Below, piece after piece: positions 14,310-20,400 of a DNA stretch of 25,690 nt. The translations under genes and the position numbers were made by a program. Origin of the DNA: DASXUX01 sp036504595 (GTDB taxonomy: Bacteria > Planctomycetota > SZUA-567 > H5-PLA8). The notes under the pieces were generated by a model, which worked only from the letters and a program-made list of their open reading frames with translations, had not been told where the DNA came from and ran no database searches. The stretch is from assembly GCA_036504595.1 (NCBI GenBank), contig DASXUX010000078.1:1-25690 (forward strand), given 5' to 3'. Positions within the stretch are counted from its first letter, which is position 1. The number at the start of each line of letters is the position of its first letter.

Positions 14310-15422
14310 TTGCCTGAGCGAGACGACAATGGTCTTCCTGTGCGTCCGGCAGCAGACGCCGGGGCAGATGCCTGGCGCGATTATGCGTTGGAGCTTGAGG
14401 CAATCGTTGCCGCGGCCGAGAAGCGCGGGAATTTTCTGCATGGCCGGCTGAACGAGATCGTCTCCTCTCCGGCGTGGAAGATGCTGCGCCAGGCGAAGCG
14501 CATTCTGGACAAAGCGCCGGGTCGCAAGAGTTCGCGGACCACGGTCAAAAGCGCGCAGCTTGCCGCAGCGCCGGCGATTTCCGGTCAGCCGCTGGTGTCG
14601 ATCCTCATTCCGTTTCGCGACGGCGCCAAGTGGCTGGAGCGATGTCTGAAATCGATTCGAGCCAAGAGCACGTACGCGAAGTACGAGCTTGTGCTCATCG
14701 ACAACGGCAGTCAGGAAAAGGCGACGGAGCGGCTGCTTGAACGCGAGAAGTTACAGCCGAACGTTTCGGTTCTGCGTGTGGACGAGCCGTTCAACTACGC
14801 TCGCCTGAACAACCTGGGCGCGCGGCAGGCGAAGGGCGAGCATCTGCTGCTGCTGAACAACGACACAGAGGTGCTGGAACCGCATTGGATTCAGGCGCTG
14901 CTGGAACACAGCCAGCGCTCGGACGTGGGGGCCGTCGGCGCGAAGTTGCTCTATTCGGACGGGCGCATTCAGCACGCGGGCATCGTTCTTGGAACCGGTG
15001 ATGTTGCCGATCCCGAGCACCGGCTTGCCGATGACGCTGATCCGGCCGTCAATGCCGTGCGCGAATGTCCCGCCGTCACCGCCGCCTGCATGATGACGCG
15101 GCGCGCGCTCTTTGAGGAGCTTGGCGGACTGGACGAGAAGAATCTGCCGGTCGCATACAACGATGTCGATTATTGCCTGCGGCTGCGCGAGCGCGGGCTG
15201 CGGATCGTCTACACTCCTTTTGCGAAGCTGACGCATCACGAGTCGCTGAGCCGCGGGTTGTTGAACGACCCGGCGCAGGCGGCGTATATGTGCCGGCGGT
15301 GGGCGAAGGAACTGACGGGGAGACGGGGAGACGGGGAGAAGGGGAGAAACGGCGACGCGGAGACGCGGAGACGCGGGGACGCGGAGAAACCGGTACGGAG
15401 ACCTGGGGACGCAGGAAAGTAG
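14310..15422 (+). CDS. Family 2 glycosyltransferase (WbbL/rhamnosyltransferase-like)
   Basis: This enzyme probably transfers a sugar from a nucleotide donor onto a cell-surface glycan in the cytoplasm. TTG at 14310 is the likely start, with ACGGAG about 7 bases upstream. A short helical N-terminus (LHGRLNEIVSSPAWKMLRQAK) is common in this GT2 subgroup. The GT-A fold follows: VSILIPFRDG (about 95-104), LVLIDNGS, the metal-site region LLLLNNDTEV (about 179-188), GAKLLYSDGRIQHAGI, TAACMMTRRALFEELGGLDE, and NDVDYCLRLRERGLRI (about 284-299). All the usual motifs are present. The last 35 residues (GRRGDGEKGRNGDAETRRRG...) are the translation of an octamer array (15315-15386) and look like a replaced C-terminus. 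It is divergent from the sugar-binding-protein gene (80-base spacer containing a TATAAA). Confidence 0.88.
   Translation: MPERDDNGLPVRPAADAGADAWRDYALELEAIVAAAEKRGNFLHGRLNEIVSSPAWKMLRQAKRILDKAPGRKSSRTTVKSAQLAAAPAISGQPLVSILIPFRDGAKWLERCLKSIRAKSTYAKYELVLIDNGSQEKATERLLEREKLQPNVSVLRVDEPFNYARLNNLGARQAKGEHLLLLNNDTEVLEPHWIQALLEHSQRSDVGAVGAKLLYSDGRIQHAGIVLGTGDVADPEHRLADDADPAVNAVRECPAVTAACMMTRRALFEELGGLDEKNLPVAYNDVDYCLRLRERGLRIVYTPFAKLTHHESLSRGLLNDPAQAAYMCRRWAKELTGRRGDGEKGRNGDAETRRRGDAEKPVRRPGDAGK
15315..15386. repeat. Octamer tandem array (ACGGGGAG / ACGCGGAG), nine units, at the end of the glycosyltransferase gene
   Basis: Consecutive octamers in strict phase are ACGGGGAG x3, AAGGGGAG, AAACGGCG, ACGCGGAG x2, ACGCGGGG, ACGCGGAG. 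Two sub-consensus types (GGGG and GCGG) follow one another without loss of phase. The stop codon lies 34 bases beyond. Related octamers occur in dnaX (21082-21121) and recG (23509-23540). Confidence 0.9.
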
Positions 15423-15515
15423 GAGCGCTATTGCCGATCACTCGTCACACTTCCGGCGCTTGCATCTGCTCGTTTTGGCATCACACTAAATCTGCAAACC
15501 CACTAAGGAGAAACC

Positions 15516-16172
15516 ATGGCGAAAAAAGCATTGATCGTTTGGGGCGGCTGGGACGGGCACGATCCGCAGAATGTGGCGAAAGTTTTTGACCGCGTGCTGA
15601 AGGAGAACAAGTTTGAGACCGAGGTGTCCAGCACGCTGGATGCTTTCAACGACGGAGCGAAACTGAAAACGCTGGCGCTGATTGTCCCGGTGTGGACCAT
15701 GGGGAAAATCAGCGGCGAACAGGCCAAGAACGTGTGCGACGCGGTGCAGAGCGGGGTGGGGATTGGCGGCTGCCACGGCGGCATGTGCGATGCGTTCCGC
15801 GAGAACACGGATTGGCAGTTCATGACCGGCGGCCAGTGGGTGGCTCATCCGGGCAACGGGCTGAAGTACAAAGTGAACTTCACCGGCAAGCACTGGATCA
15901 CCGATGGCCTGACTGATTACGAAGTCGAATCCGAACAGTACTACATGCACGTTGATCCGGCGAACAAGGTTTTGGCGACGACGAAATTCCCGGTTGCCGA
16001 CGGGCCGCACGTTCCCAATGGCGACGTTCACATGCCTGTGACGTGGATCCGCTACTTCGGAAAGGGCCGCGTTTTCTATTGCTCGCTGGGTCACGACGCG
16101 AAAACCGTCGAACAGCCGCAGACGCTGCGGATGATCACGCGCGGAGTGCTGTGGGCGGCGCATGCCGAGTAG
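15516..16172 (+). CDS. ThuA-like domain protein
   Basis: The 218-residue protein has a class I glutamine amidotransferase-like fold and belongs to the ThuA family, named for trehalose utilisation. Its biochemical activity is not firmly settled, and it is often linked to sugar metabolism in planctomycetes. AAGGAG seven bases before the ATG fixes the start. Recognisable stretches are ALIVWGGWDGHDP (residues 5-17), the nucleophile-elbow-like GVGIGGCHGGMCDAF (about 81-95), TGGQWVAHPGN, YYMHVDPANKVLATT, and the end PVTWIRYFGKGRVFYCSLGH. It has no signal peptide, so it should be cytoplasmic. It stands alone and is closed by a strong terminator at 16214-16257. Nearby sugar-transport genes fit a carbohydrate role but do not prove one. 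Confidence 0.88.
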   Translation: MAKKALIVWGGWDGHDPQNVAKVFDRVLKENKFETEVSSTLDAFNDGAKLKTLALIVPVWTMGKISGEQAKNVCDAVQSGVGIGGCHGGMCDAFRENTDWQFMTGGQWVAHPGNGLKYKVNFTGKHWITDGLTDYEVESEQYYMHVDPANKVLATTKFPVADGPHVPNGDVHMPVTWIRYFGKGRVFYCSLGHDAKTVEQPQTLRMITRGVLWAAHAE

Positions 16173-16213
16173 GCAGTAGGCAGCAGCAGTATGCAGGAAC
16201 GGATGTAACGAAT

Positions 16214-16257
16214 GACGGGTGGAGTGGATGATTATCCATTCCATCCGTTATTTTTTT
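16214..16257 (+). terminator. Rho-independent terminator of the ThuA-like gene
   Basis: The stem GACGGGTGGAGTGGAT (16214-16229) pairs with ATCCATTCCATCCGTT (16234-16249), allowing G-U pairs, around the four-base loop GATT. It is followed by ATTTTTTT (16250-16257). Three more A-T pairs can extend the stem at its base. It lies 41 bases after the ThuA-like stop. The T-tract is only on the plus side, so it terminates plus-strand transcription. Confidence 0.9.
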
Positions 16258-16339
16258 GCGCGAGCGCCGGCCAGGGCTTCGGCGCTGGAGCGACAGGGTT
16301 GACGGGTTCTGTTGGCGTTCCGGCCATAATCAAATGCTC

Positions 16340-16813
16340 TCAAGAACGGTTCGTGTTCTTGTTTTCAGCCTCGGCCAATGCAAAGCACACCACGCCGGCA
16401 GTGACGATCAGACCCAGAATTCCAACATCGGCCACCCAGCGATTCTTCGCGCTCACAATCACGGTAATGGAAGCGGCTCCGCCAAGCACGGTCAGCATCA
16501 TCCCTCGCAGGGTGTAACGATAGAAGAAGGTGAGGCTGATGAGGATCTGTGCTGCCACCGAGCCCAGCAGCAGCAACAACAGGACTGCGACGGCGACTTC
16601 CGGCCAGCGAGTCGTCGCGGAAGCGCCTGCTGGCGCTGACACCGGCATGAGCCCAAGGAGCAGCAGCATCGCAAAGCACCCGCGAGTGACCCACACTGCT
16701 GCCTCGCGTAATCGCACCGCCCCTGGATGCGGTTGGACCTGTGCGCTCGCCGCGTCGCGCGGACCTAGCGGCGTGGAGTCATCGTCTGGCTCGGGCATGC
16801 GTGCATGCTGCAC
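16340..16813 (-). CDS. Small hypothetical membrane protein with about four membrane segments
   Basis: I do not recognise a family. The open frame codes for about 157 residues. A polar N-terminus (about 1-35, PEPDDDSTPLGPRDAASAQ) is followed by four hydrophobic segments: GCFAMLLLLGLMPVSA, VAVAVLLLLLLGSVAAQILI, MMLTVLGGAASITVIVSA and VGILGLIVTAGVVCFALA. A short polar tail (EAENKNTNRS) ends it. The pattern of segments with charged turns (FYRYTLRG, AKNRWVAD) is that of a real inner-membrane protein rather than a chance frame. The start is uncertain: GTG at 16813 has GGAA close upstream, while ATG at 16798 would remove five residues and has no clear ribosome site. It lies alone between two plus-strand genes. 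Confidence 0.6.
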   Translation of the reverse strand: MQHARMPEPDDDSTPLGPRDAASAQVQPHPGAVRLREAAVWVTRGCFAMLLLLGLMPVSAPAGASATTRWPEVAVAVLLLLLLGSVAAQILISLTFFYRYTLRGMMLTVLGGAASITVIVSAKNRWVADVGILGLIVTAGVVCFALAEAENKNTNRS

Positions 16814-16836
16814 CGGTTCCAGCTTCTTTCAAGTGA

Positions 16837-16880
16837 ACCAGACCACAAGGCCACCAGACACCAGACCACCACTCACCACT
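16837..16880. repeat. Heptamer array ACCAGAC / CACCACT
   Basis: The units are ACCAGAC, then a nine-base interruption, ACCAGAC, ACCAGAC, CACCACT, CACCACT. It lies in the spacer (16814-16975) between the divergent membrane-protein gene and the flavoprotein gene. Confidence 0.75.
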
Positions 16881-16909
16881 CCACGGCGCCACGCCCCTGA
16901 CCGTTTTTG

Positions 16910-16936
16910 CTCTGTGTCCTCCGCGTCCTCTGTGGT
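16910..16936. repeat. 9-base tandem array (CTCTGTGTC / CTCCGCGTC)
   Basis: On the minus strand the units read CCACAGAGG, ACGCGGAGG, ACACAGAGC. The array ends about 26 bases before the ribosome site of the flavoprotein gene, so it lies where a promoter or leader would be. Its unit matches the patches at 10766-10799 and 10915-10950. Confidence 0.75.
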
Positions 16937-16975
16937 AAGAAGTCCGTTTCAACTACCGACCACGGAGGAATCCCC

Positions 16976-17554
16976 ATGAAAGCCATTGCCATCTGCGGCA
17001 GTCCACGCAAAGAAGGAAACACTGAGTTCCTGCTCAAGCACTGCCTCGACGTGCTCAACAAGAACAACATCGAAACCGAACTGGTCCGGCTGAGCGGCCT
17101 GGCGATCAAGCCCTGTGGTGCCTGTCAGGGTTGCAGCAAGTCAAAGGACAAGACCTGTTCGATCAAGGACGACGATTTTCACATCGTCTTCGGAAAGATG
17201 TTGTCGGCGGATATCATCATCGTCGGTTCGCCAGTTTATTTTGGTTCGGCCACGCCGCAAATCATGTCGCTGCTCGACCGCGCCGGCTACGTTTCGCGCG
17301 TGAACGGCAATCTGCTCAGCCGCAAACTCGGCGGGCCGGTCGTTGTGGCTCGGCGAGCGGGCCAGAACTTCACGTTCGCGCAGCTCATGTTCTGGTTCAT
17401 GATTTCGGACATGGTCGTGCCGGGATCGTCGTACTGGAATATTGCCTTCGGGCGAGCCGTCGGTGAAGTCGAGAGCGACAAAGAAGGCGTGGAGACGGTC
17501 GAGCGCTTCGCTGAGAATCTGGCTTGGCTGGCGGGGAAGATCAAGGGGAACTGA
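16976..17554 (+). CDS. Flavodoxin-fold reductase of the iron-sulfur flavoprotein (ISF) type
   Basis: The 192-residue protein binds FMN in the NADPH-dependent FMN reductase/flavodoxin fold. The ATG at 16976 is the start because GGAGGAA lies 7 bases upstream; the frame is open upstream, but only through a repeat. The phosphate-binding loop is GSPRKEGNTEFLL (residues 8-20). The isoalloxazine loop is GSPVYFGSATPQIMSLLDR. Between them C47, C50, C53 and C61 form CX2CX2CX7C followed by DD, which is the compact cysteine motif of iron-sulfur flavoproteins. A [4Fe-4S] cluster is therefore possible, though many homologues with these cysteines are annotated only as FMN reductases. It probably serves as a soluble redox carrier or quinone/oxygen-detoxifying enzyme. 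It converges on rpoN across an inverted repeat. Confidence 0.88.
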   Translation: MKAIAICGSPRKEGNTEFLLKHCLDVLNKNNIETELVRLSGLAIKPCGACQGCSKSKDKTCSIKDDDFHIVFGKMLSADIIIVGSPVYFGSATPQIMSLLDRAGYVSRVNGNLLSRKLGGPVVVARRAGQNFTFAQLMFWFMISDMVVPGSSYWNIAFGRAVGEVESDKEGVETVERFAENLAWLAGKIKGN

Positions 17555-17574
17555 AAGGCGGCAGCGCGAGCAGT

Positions 17575-17618
17575 GCACGCTTGAGTTCGCGCAAACGGCC
17601 GCGCGAACTCAAGCGTGC
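17575..17618. repeat. Perfect inverted repeat between convergent flavoprotein and rpoN genes
   Basis: Exact 18-base arms (17575-17592 and 17601-17618; GCACGCTTGAGTTCGCGC and its complement) flank the loop AAACGGCC. The following CACCCG gives the motif CGTGCCACCCG, whose complement CGGGTGGCACG recurs at 22815-22825. The hairpin could end transcription from both sides, but neither side has a T-tract, so it may instead be a copy of a dispersed palindromic repeat. Confidence 0.85.
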
Positions 17619-17628
17619 CACCCGAACT

Positions 17629-19104
17629 TCAATACGCCTTGCGCTGGCGGCTGCTGGGGATGTTCAGTTTCTCGCGGTACTTGGCCACGGTGCGGCGAGC
17701 GATGACGATGCCTTCTGACTGCAAGCGCGCCACGATTTCCTGATCGCTGAGCGGATTGTTCTTGTCTTCGGCCTTCACCATTTCGCTGATCTTCAGCATG
17801 ATCGCGCGGTTCGATTCCGATTCGCCGTCGGCTGTCGAGAACCCGCCGGTGAAGAAGTACTTCATCGGGAACAAGCCCTGCGGCGTCTGGATGTACTTGC
17901 CGGCCAGCGCGCGCGAAACCGTAGACACGTGCATGCCAATGCGTTCGGCGACCTCCTGCATCATCAGCGGGCGCAGGTGTGATGGGCCGTGCTCGAAAAA
18001 GTCTTTCTGGATCGAGACGATCTGTTCGGTGATGCGATAGAGCGTCTGGCGGCGCTGGATAACCGATTCCATCAACCACACGGCCGACCCGAGTTTGCTC
18101 ATGATGTAATCGCGCACGGCGACGTCTTTGGCTTCCTTTTTCAGAAGCTGGAGCGAATCGCCGGAGATGCGCAGCGTCGGCAGGAAGTGCTCATTGATGC
18201 GGATGACGTTCTGCCCGTCGATTTCTTCGACCTGCACGTCGGGGACGACATACTGCGGTCTGCCGCCGCCGAAGCCGCGGCCGGGTTTGGGGTTCAGGTG
18301 CCGGATGAACTCGTGAGCCTCCTTCACCCGTTCGACCGTCACGCCCATGTCTTTGGCGATCTTCGGCAGGCGGTTGTGGCTCAGGTCATCCAGGTGCCGT
18401 TCGATGAGCTGCTCCTCGAACTCGGTGGTGCCAGGCATGCGGCGCAGTTGCAGGATCAGGCTTTCCTGGACATTGCGCGCGCCGACGCCGGGCGGTTCGA
18501 GGCTTTGCACGAGCTCCAATGCAAGTTCGGCTTCTTCCTCGGTGCAGCCGCTTTCGACCAGCTCCTGCCGGATGCCGTTTTCAGACTTGTAGAACAGATC
18601 CATGAGCGGAACTTTGAGATAGCCGGAGTCGTCCAGCGAACCGATGATGGCTTCGGCGAGCATCTTCAGGCGCGGGTCTTCCTTGGCCAGATGAAGCTGT
18701 TGCAGCAGGAAATCCTCCAGCGATTCGGACGGCGCGGCGGTGTTCTGCATGGCCTCCATCTTCGCGTCGTCTTCGCCGGCGCGGCGGACCATGCCGCTGC
18801 TGGAGCGCGTGTTCGGATCGTTCCACTCGTTCATCAGGGATTCGAGGCGTTTGATGCGCGCTTCAGTCTCGTTGGGGTTCTGGGGTTTTTCTTCGGGGAC
18901 GGCTGGGCGCGTGCCGGATTCTTCGGCTTCCGCGGTGACTTCGCCTTCCATCCGTTCCAGCCAGGGGTTGTTGTTGAGCTCCTGGTTGATGTTCTGCTCC
19001 AGATCCATCAGCGGCAATTGCAGCATTTCGATGGACTGGATCATCTGCCGGGTCATTACCAGCTTTTGTTCCATCCGCTGGGAAAAATGCTGTGAGATTT
19101 GCAT
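17629..19104 (-). CDS. rpoN: RNA polymerase sigma-54 factor
   Basis: This sigma factor directs RNA polymerase to -24/-12 promoters and needs an AAA+ activator for open-complex formation. The 491-residue protein has the full set of regions. The N-terminal activator-interacting region is glutamine/leucine-rich (QKLVMTRQMIQSIEMLQLPLMDLEQ, residues about 13-37). An acidic linker covers about 55-120. The core-binding region includes SLDDSGYL and LEPPGVGARNVQESL. The helix-turn-helix is around residues 374-405 (MMQEVAERIGMHVSTVSRALAGKY). The RpoN box is ARRTVAKYRE at 469-478. AGAGGTGA just upstream supports the start at 19104. It follows recR on the same strand with an 82-base spacer holding a palindromic repeat. 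No activator gene is in the window. Confidence 0.97.
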   Translation of the reverse strand: MQISQHFSQRMEQKLVMTRQMIQSIEMLQLPLMDLEQNINQELNNNPWLERMEGEVTAEAEESGTRPAVPEEKPQNPNETEARIKRLESLMNEWNDPNTRSSSGMVRRAGEDDAKMEAMQNTAAPSESLEDFLLQQLHLAKEDPRLKMLAEAIIGSLDDSGYLKVPLMDLFYKSENGIRQELVESGCTEEEAELALELVQSLEPPGVGARNVQESLILQLRRMPGTTEFEEQLIERHLDDLSHNRLPKIAKDMGVTVERVKEAHEFIRHLNPKPGRGFGGGRPQYVVPDVQVEEIDGQNVIRINEHFLPTLRISGDSLQLLKKEAKDVAVRDYIMSKLGSAVWLMESVIQRRQTLYRITEQIVSIQKDFFEHGPSHLRPLMMQEVAERIGMHVSTVSRALAGKYIQTPQGLFPMKYFFTGGFSTADGESESNRAIMLKISEMVKAEDKNNPLSDQEIVARLQSEGIVIARRTVAKYREKLNIPSSRQRKAY

Positions 19105-19150
19105 CGTTCACCTCTCTCAAAAAAAGCACTGTGTCAGAAACCACCAGCAC

Positions 19151-19174
19151 GACGGGCAGGGACGCCCGTCCTAC
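19151..19174. repeat. Palindromic element in the recR-rpoN spacer
   Basis: The arms GACGGGC (19151-19157) and GCCCGTC (19164-19170) flank AGGGAC, with CTAC following. On the minus strand it reads GTAGGACGGGCGTCCCTG, the same family as the in-gene elements at 6408-6481 and 9814-9877. It lies in the mRNA between recR and rpoN. Confidence 0.75.
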
Positions 19175-19186
19175 TGGCCGCAGCAC

Positions 19187-19897
19187 TCACGTACTAATGT
19201 TAGACAACTCGGTGCGGCCTTTCAATGCCTCACCAATCGTCCCGCTTTGAGCAAAACTCAGGTCGCTGCCCGCCGGAACGCCGCGCGCCAGACGCGTCGT
19301 TTTGATGTTCGGACTGACTCGGCGAGCCTGCTGCGCCACGAAAATGGCGGTGGCGTCGCCTTCCACGCTGGGGCTGGTGGCGAGCACCAGTTCGCGAATC
19401 GTCCCGTCCTTCAGCCGGTCGAGCAGCGTCGCAATCCGCAGATCGGCCGGTTCCACGCCTGAAAGCGGGGAGATGCGGCCCATCAACACGTGGTAGAGCC
19501 CCGAGAATTGTGCGGACTTTTCGACCACGTGGACTTCGCGCGGCCATTCGACCACGCAGATCATGTCGCGCTGCCGATGCGGGTTCTCGCAGATCGCGCA
19601 GCGCGGGTGTTCGGTCAGATCGCCGCAGATCGCGCAGGGATGCAACTTCTCCTTCACGTCATGGATCGCGCGGGCGAGCTTCATGGCTTCGGTTTTATCG
19701 GCGCCCAGAAGATGATAGGCCATGCGTTCGGCAGACCGGCGGCCGATGCCGGGCAGTTTCTCCAGTTCGACGATCAAGCGTTCGAAGCTATCCGCCGGCG
19801 CGCCCGATTGCGGACGAGCCGATTGCGGATTGCGGATTTCGGATTGCGGATTTGTTTTATCGTTGCGCATACCGCTGTGCCCTATTGTCTTTCCCAT
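19187..19897 (-). CDS. recR: Recombination mediator protein RecR, with a repeat-derived N-terminal extension
   Basis: RecR acts with RecF/RecO to load RecA on gapped DNA. From residue about 37 (SFERLIVELEKLPGIGRRSAERMA, the helix-hairpin-helix) the sequence is standard. The zinc site is C88-X2-C91-X8-C100-X2-C103. The Toprim domain starts at ICVVEWPREV (E117), and the C-terminal RISPLSGVEP and ARGVPAGSDL motifs are intact. Without the first 36 residues it would have the usual length of about 200. Those residues (NPQSEIRNPQSARPQSG and flanks) come from AATCCGC-type heptamers. No start codon lies between the repeat and the conserved part, so the extension must be translated. The start could be ATG 19897 or ATG 19870; neither has a strong ribosome site. 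It is 46 bases after ybaB, in a spacer with further degenerate heptamers. Confidence 0.95.
   Translation of the reverse strand: MGKTIGHSGMRNDKTNPQSEIRNPQSARPQSGAPADSFERLIVELEKLPGIGRRSAERMAYHLLGADKTEAMKLARAIHDVKEKLHPCAICGDLTEHPRCAICENPHRQRDMICVVEWPREVHVVEKSAQFSGLYHVLMGRISPLSGVEPADLRIATLLDRLKDGTIRELVLATSPSVEGDATAIFVAQQARRVSPNIKTTRLARGVPAGSDLSFAQSGTIGEALKGRTELSNIST
19806..19855. repeat. Heptamer array GATTGCG inside the 5' end of recR
   Basis: The units, plus-strand reading, are GATTGCG, an eight-base variant, GATTGCG x2, GATTTCG, GATTGCG, GATTTGT. They are translated on the minus strand as a heptapeptide cycle N-P-Q-S-(A/E)-I-R. The same unit recurs at 11846-11880 and 23454-23488. Confidence 0.9.
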
Positions 19898-19943
19898 CCG
19901 CGCCCAGCTGTGGCTAACATCAATCCGAAACCGAAATCTACAA

Positions 19944-20273
19944 TTAGATGAGTCCTGGCGGCATTTCTATTCCACCCAGAGCGGCCTTGGCTTCTTCGGC
20001 CATCGCCTCCTTGCCTTTGCGGAGGACAATGTTCGTGGCGGCGGCGATCAGCGGGCCGAGGCTCTCGGGATCCTTCAAAGCTTCAGGTTCGATCTTCACG
20101 GCCAACACTTCGCCCAGCCCGTTGGCTTCCACCGTGACCATTCCGCCGCCGGCGTCGCCGGTGAGAATCCGGTTCTTGGCGCGTTCCTGGGCCTGAGCCA
20201 GATTGTCCTTGATCTTTGGAAGCTGGCCCATCAGCTTCATCATGTCGCCCATTCCCTTCATGCCGCCAAACAT
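19944..20273 (-). CDS. ybaB: YbaB/EbfC family nucleoid-associated DNA-binding protein
   Basis: This is a small dimeric DNA-binding protein of the nucleoid. The 109-residue protein starts MFGGMKGMGDMMKLMGQLPK, contains the family stretches GMVTVEANGLGEVLAVKIEP (about 44-63), and ends with GIEMPPGLI. AAGGAG at the right spacing marks the ATG at 20273. It sits between dnaX and recR, the arrangement seen across many bacterial phyla, and is probably cotranscribed with both. Confidence 0.95.
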   Translation of the reverse strand: MFGGMKGMGDMMKLMGQLPKIKDNLAQAQERAKNRILTGDAGGGMVTVEANGLGEVLAVKIEPEALKDPESLGPLIAAATNIVLRKGKEAMAEEAKAALGGIEMPPGLI

Positions 20274-20288
20274 ACGTGCTCCTTCGCG

Positions 20289-20324
20289 AGTCTGGAGTCT
20301 GGAAGTCTGGAGTCTGGAGTCGCG
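20289..20324. repeat. Heptamer array AGTCTGG just upstream of ybaB
   Basis: The units are AGTCTGG, AGTCTGG, one extra A, AGTCTGG, AGTCTGG, AGTCGCG. It begins about 5 bases beyond the ybaB ribosome binding site, so it occupies the leader of ybaB in the dnaX-ybaB spacer (20274-20399). Confidence 0.85.
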
Positions 20325-20370
20325 AAAGCCGCAATCATGATTCCAGGCGCCGAATCCATTTGCTCTGTTA

Positions 20371-20400
20371 ATCTGCGTCCATCCGTGTTCATCTGTGGCT
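20371..20400. repeat. 10-base tandem array (ATCTGCGTCC type) at the dnaX stop
   Basis: The units are ATCTGCGTCC, ATCCGTGTTC, ATCTGTGGCT, in exact phase. The array ends at the last base of the dnaX stop codon. Confidence 0.8.

Noticed and set aside
15315..15422. Arg/Gly/Asp-rich tail of the glycosyltransferase as a functional binding domain
   Set aside because: It is fully explained as the translation of an octamer array, so a specific function cannot be inferred from its composition.
2283..19095. Long antisense open frames, for example 2283-3572 (-), 3787-5259 (-), 5877-7673 (-), 9430-10674 (+) and 17989-19095 (+)
   Set aside because: Each lies opposite a gene with clear conserved motifs. 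The translations are rich in Arg/His/Gln/Asp without domains, as expected for the complement of GC-rich coding DNA.
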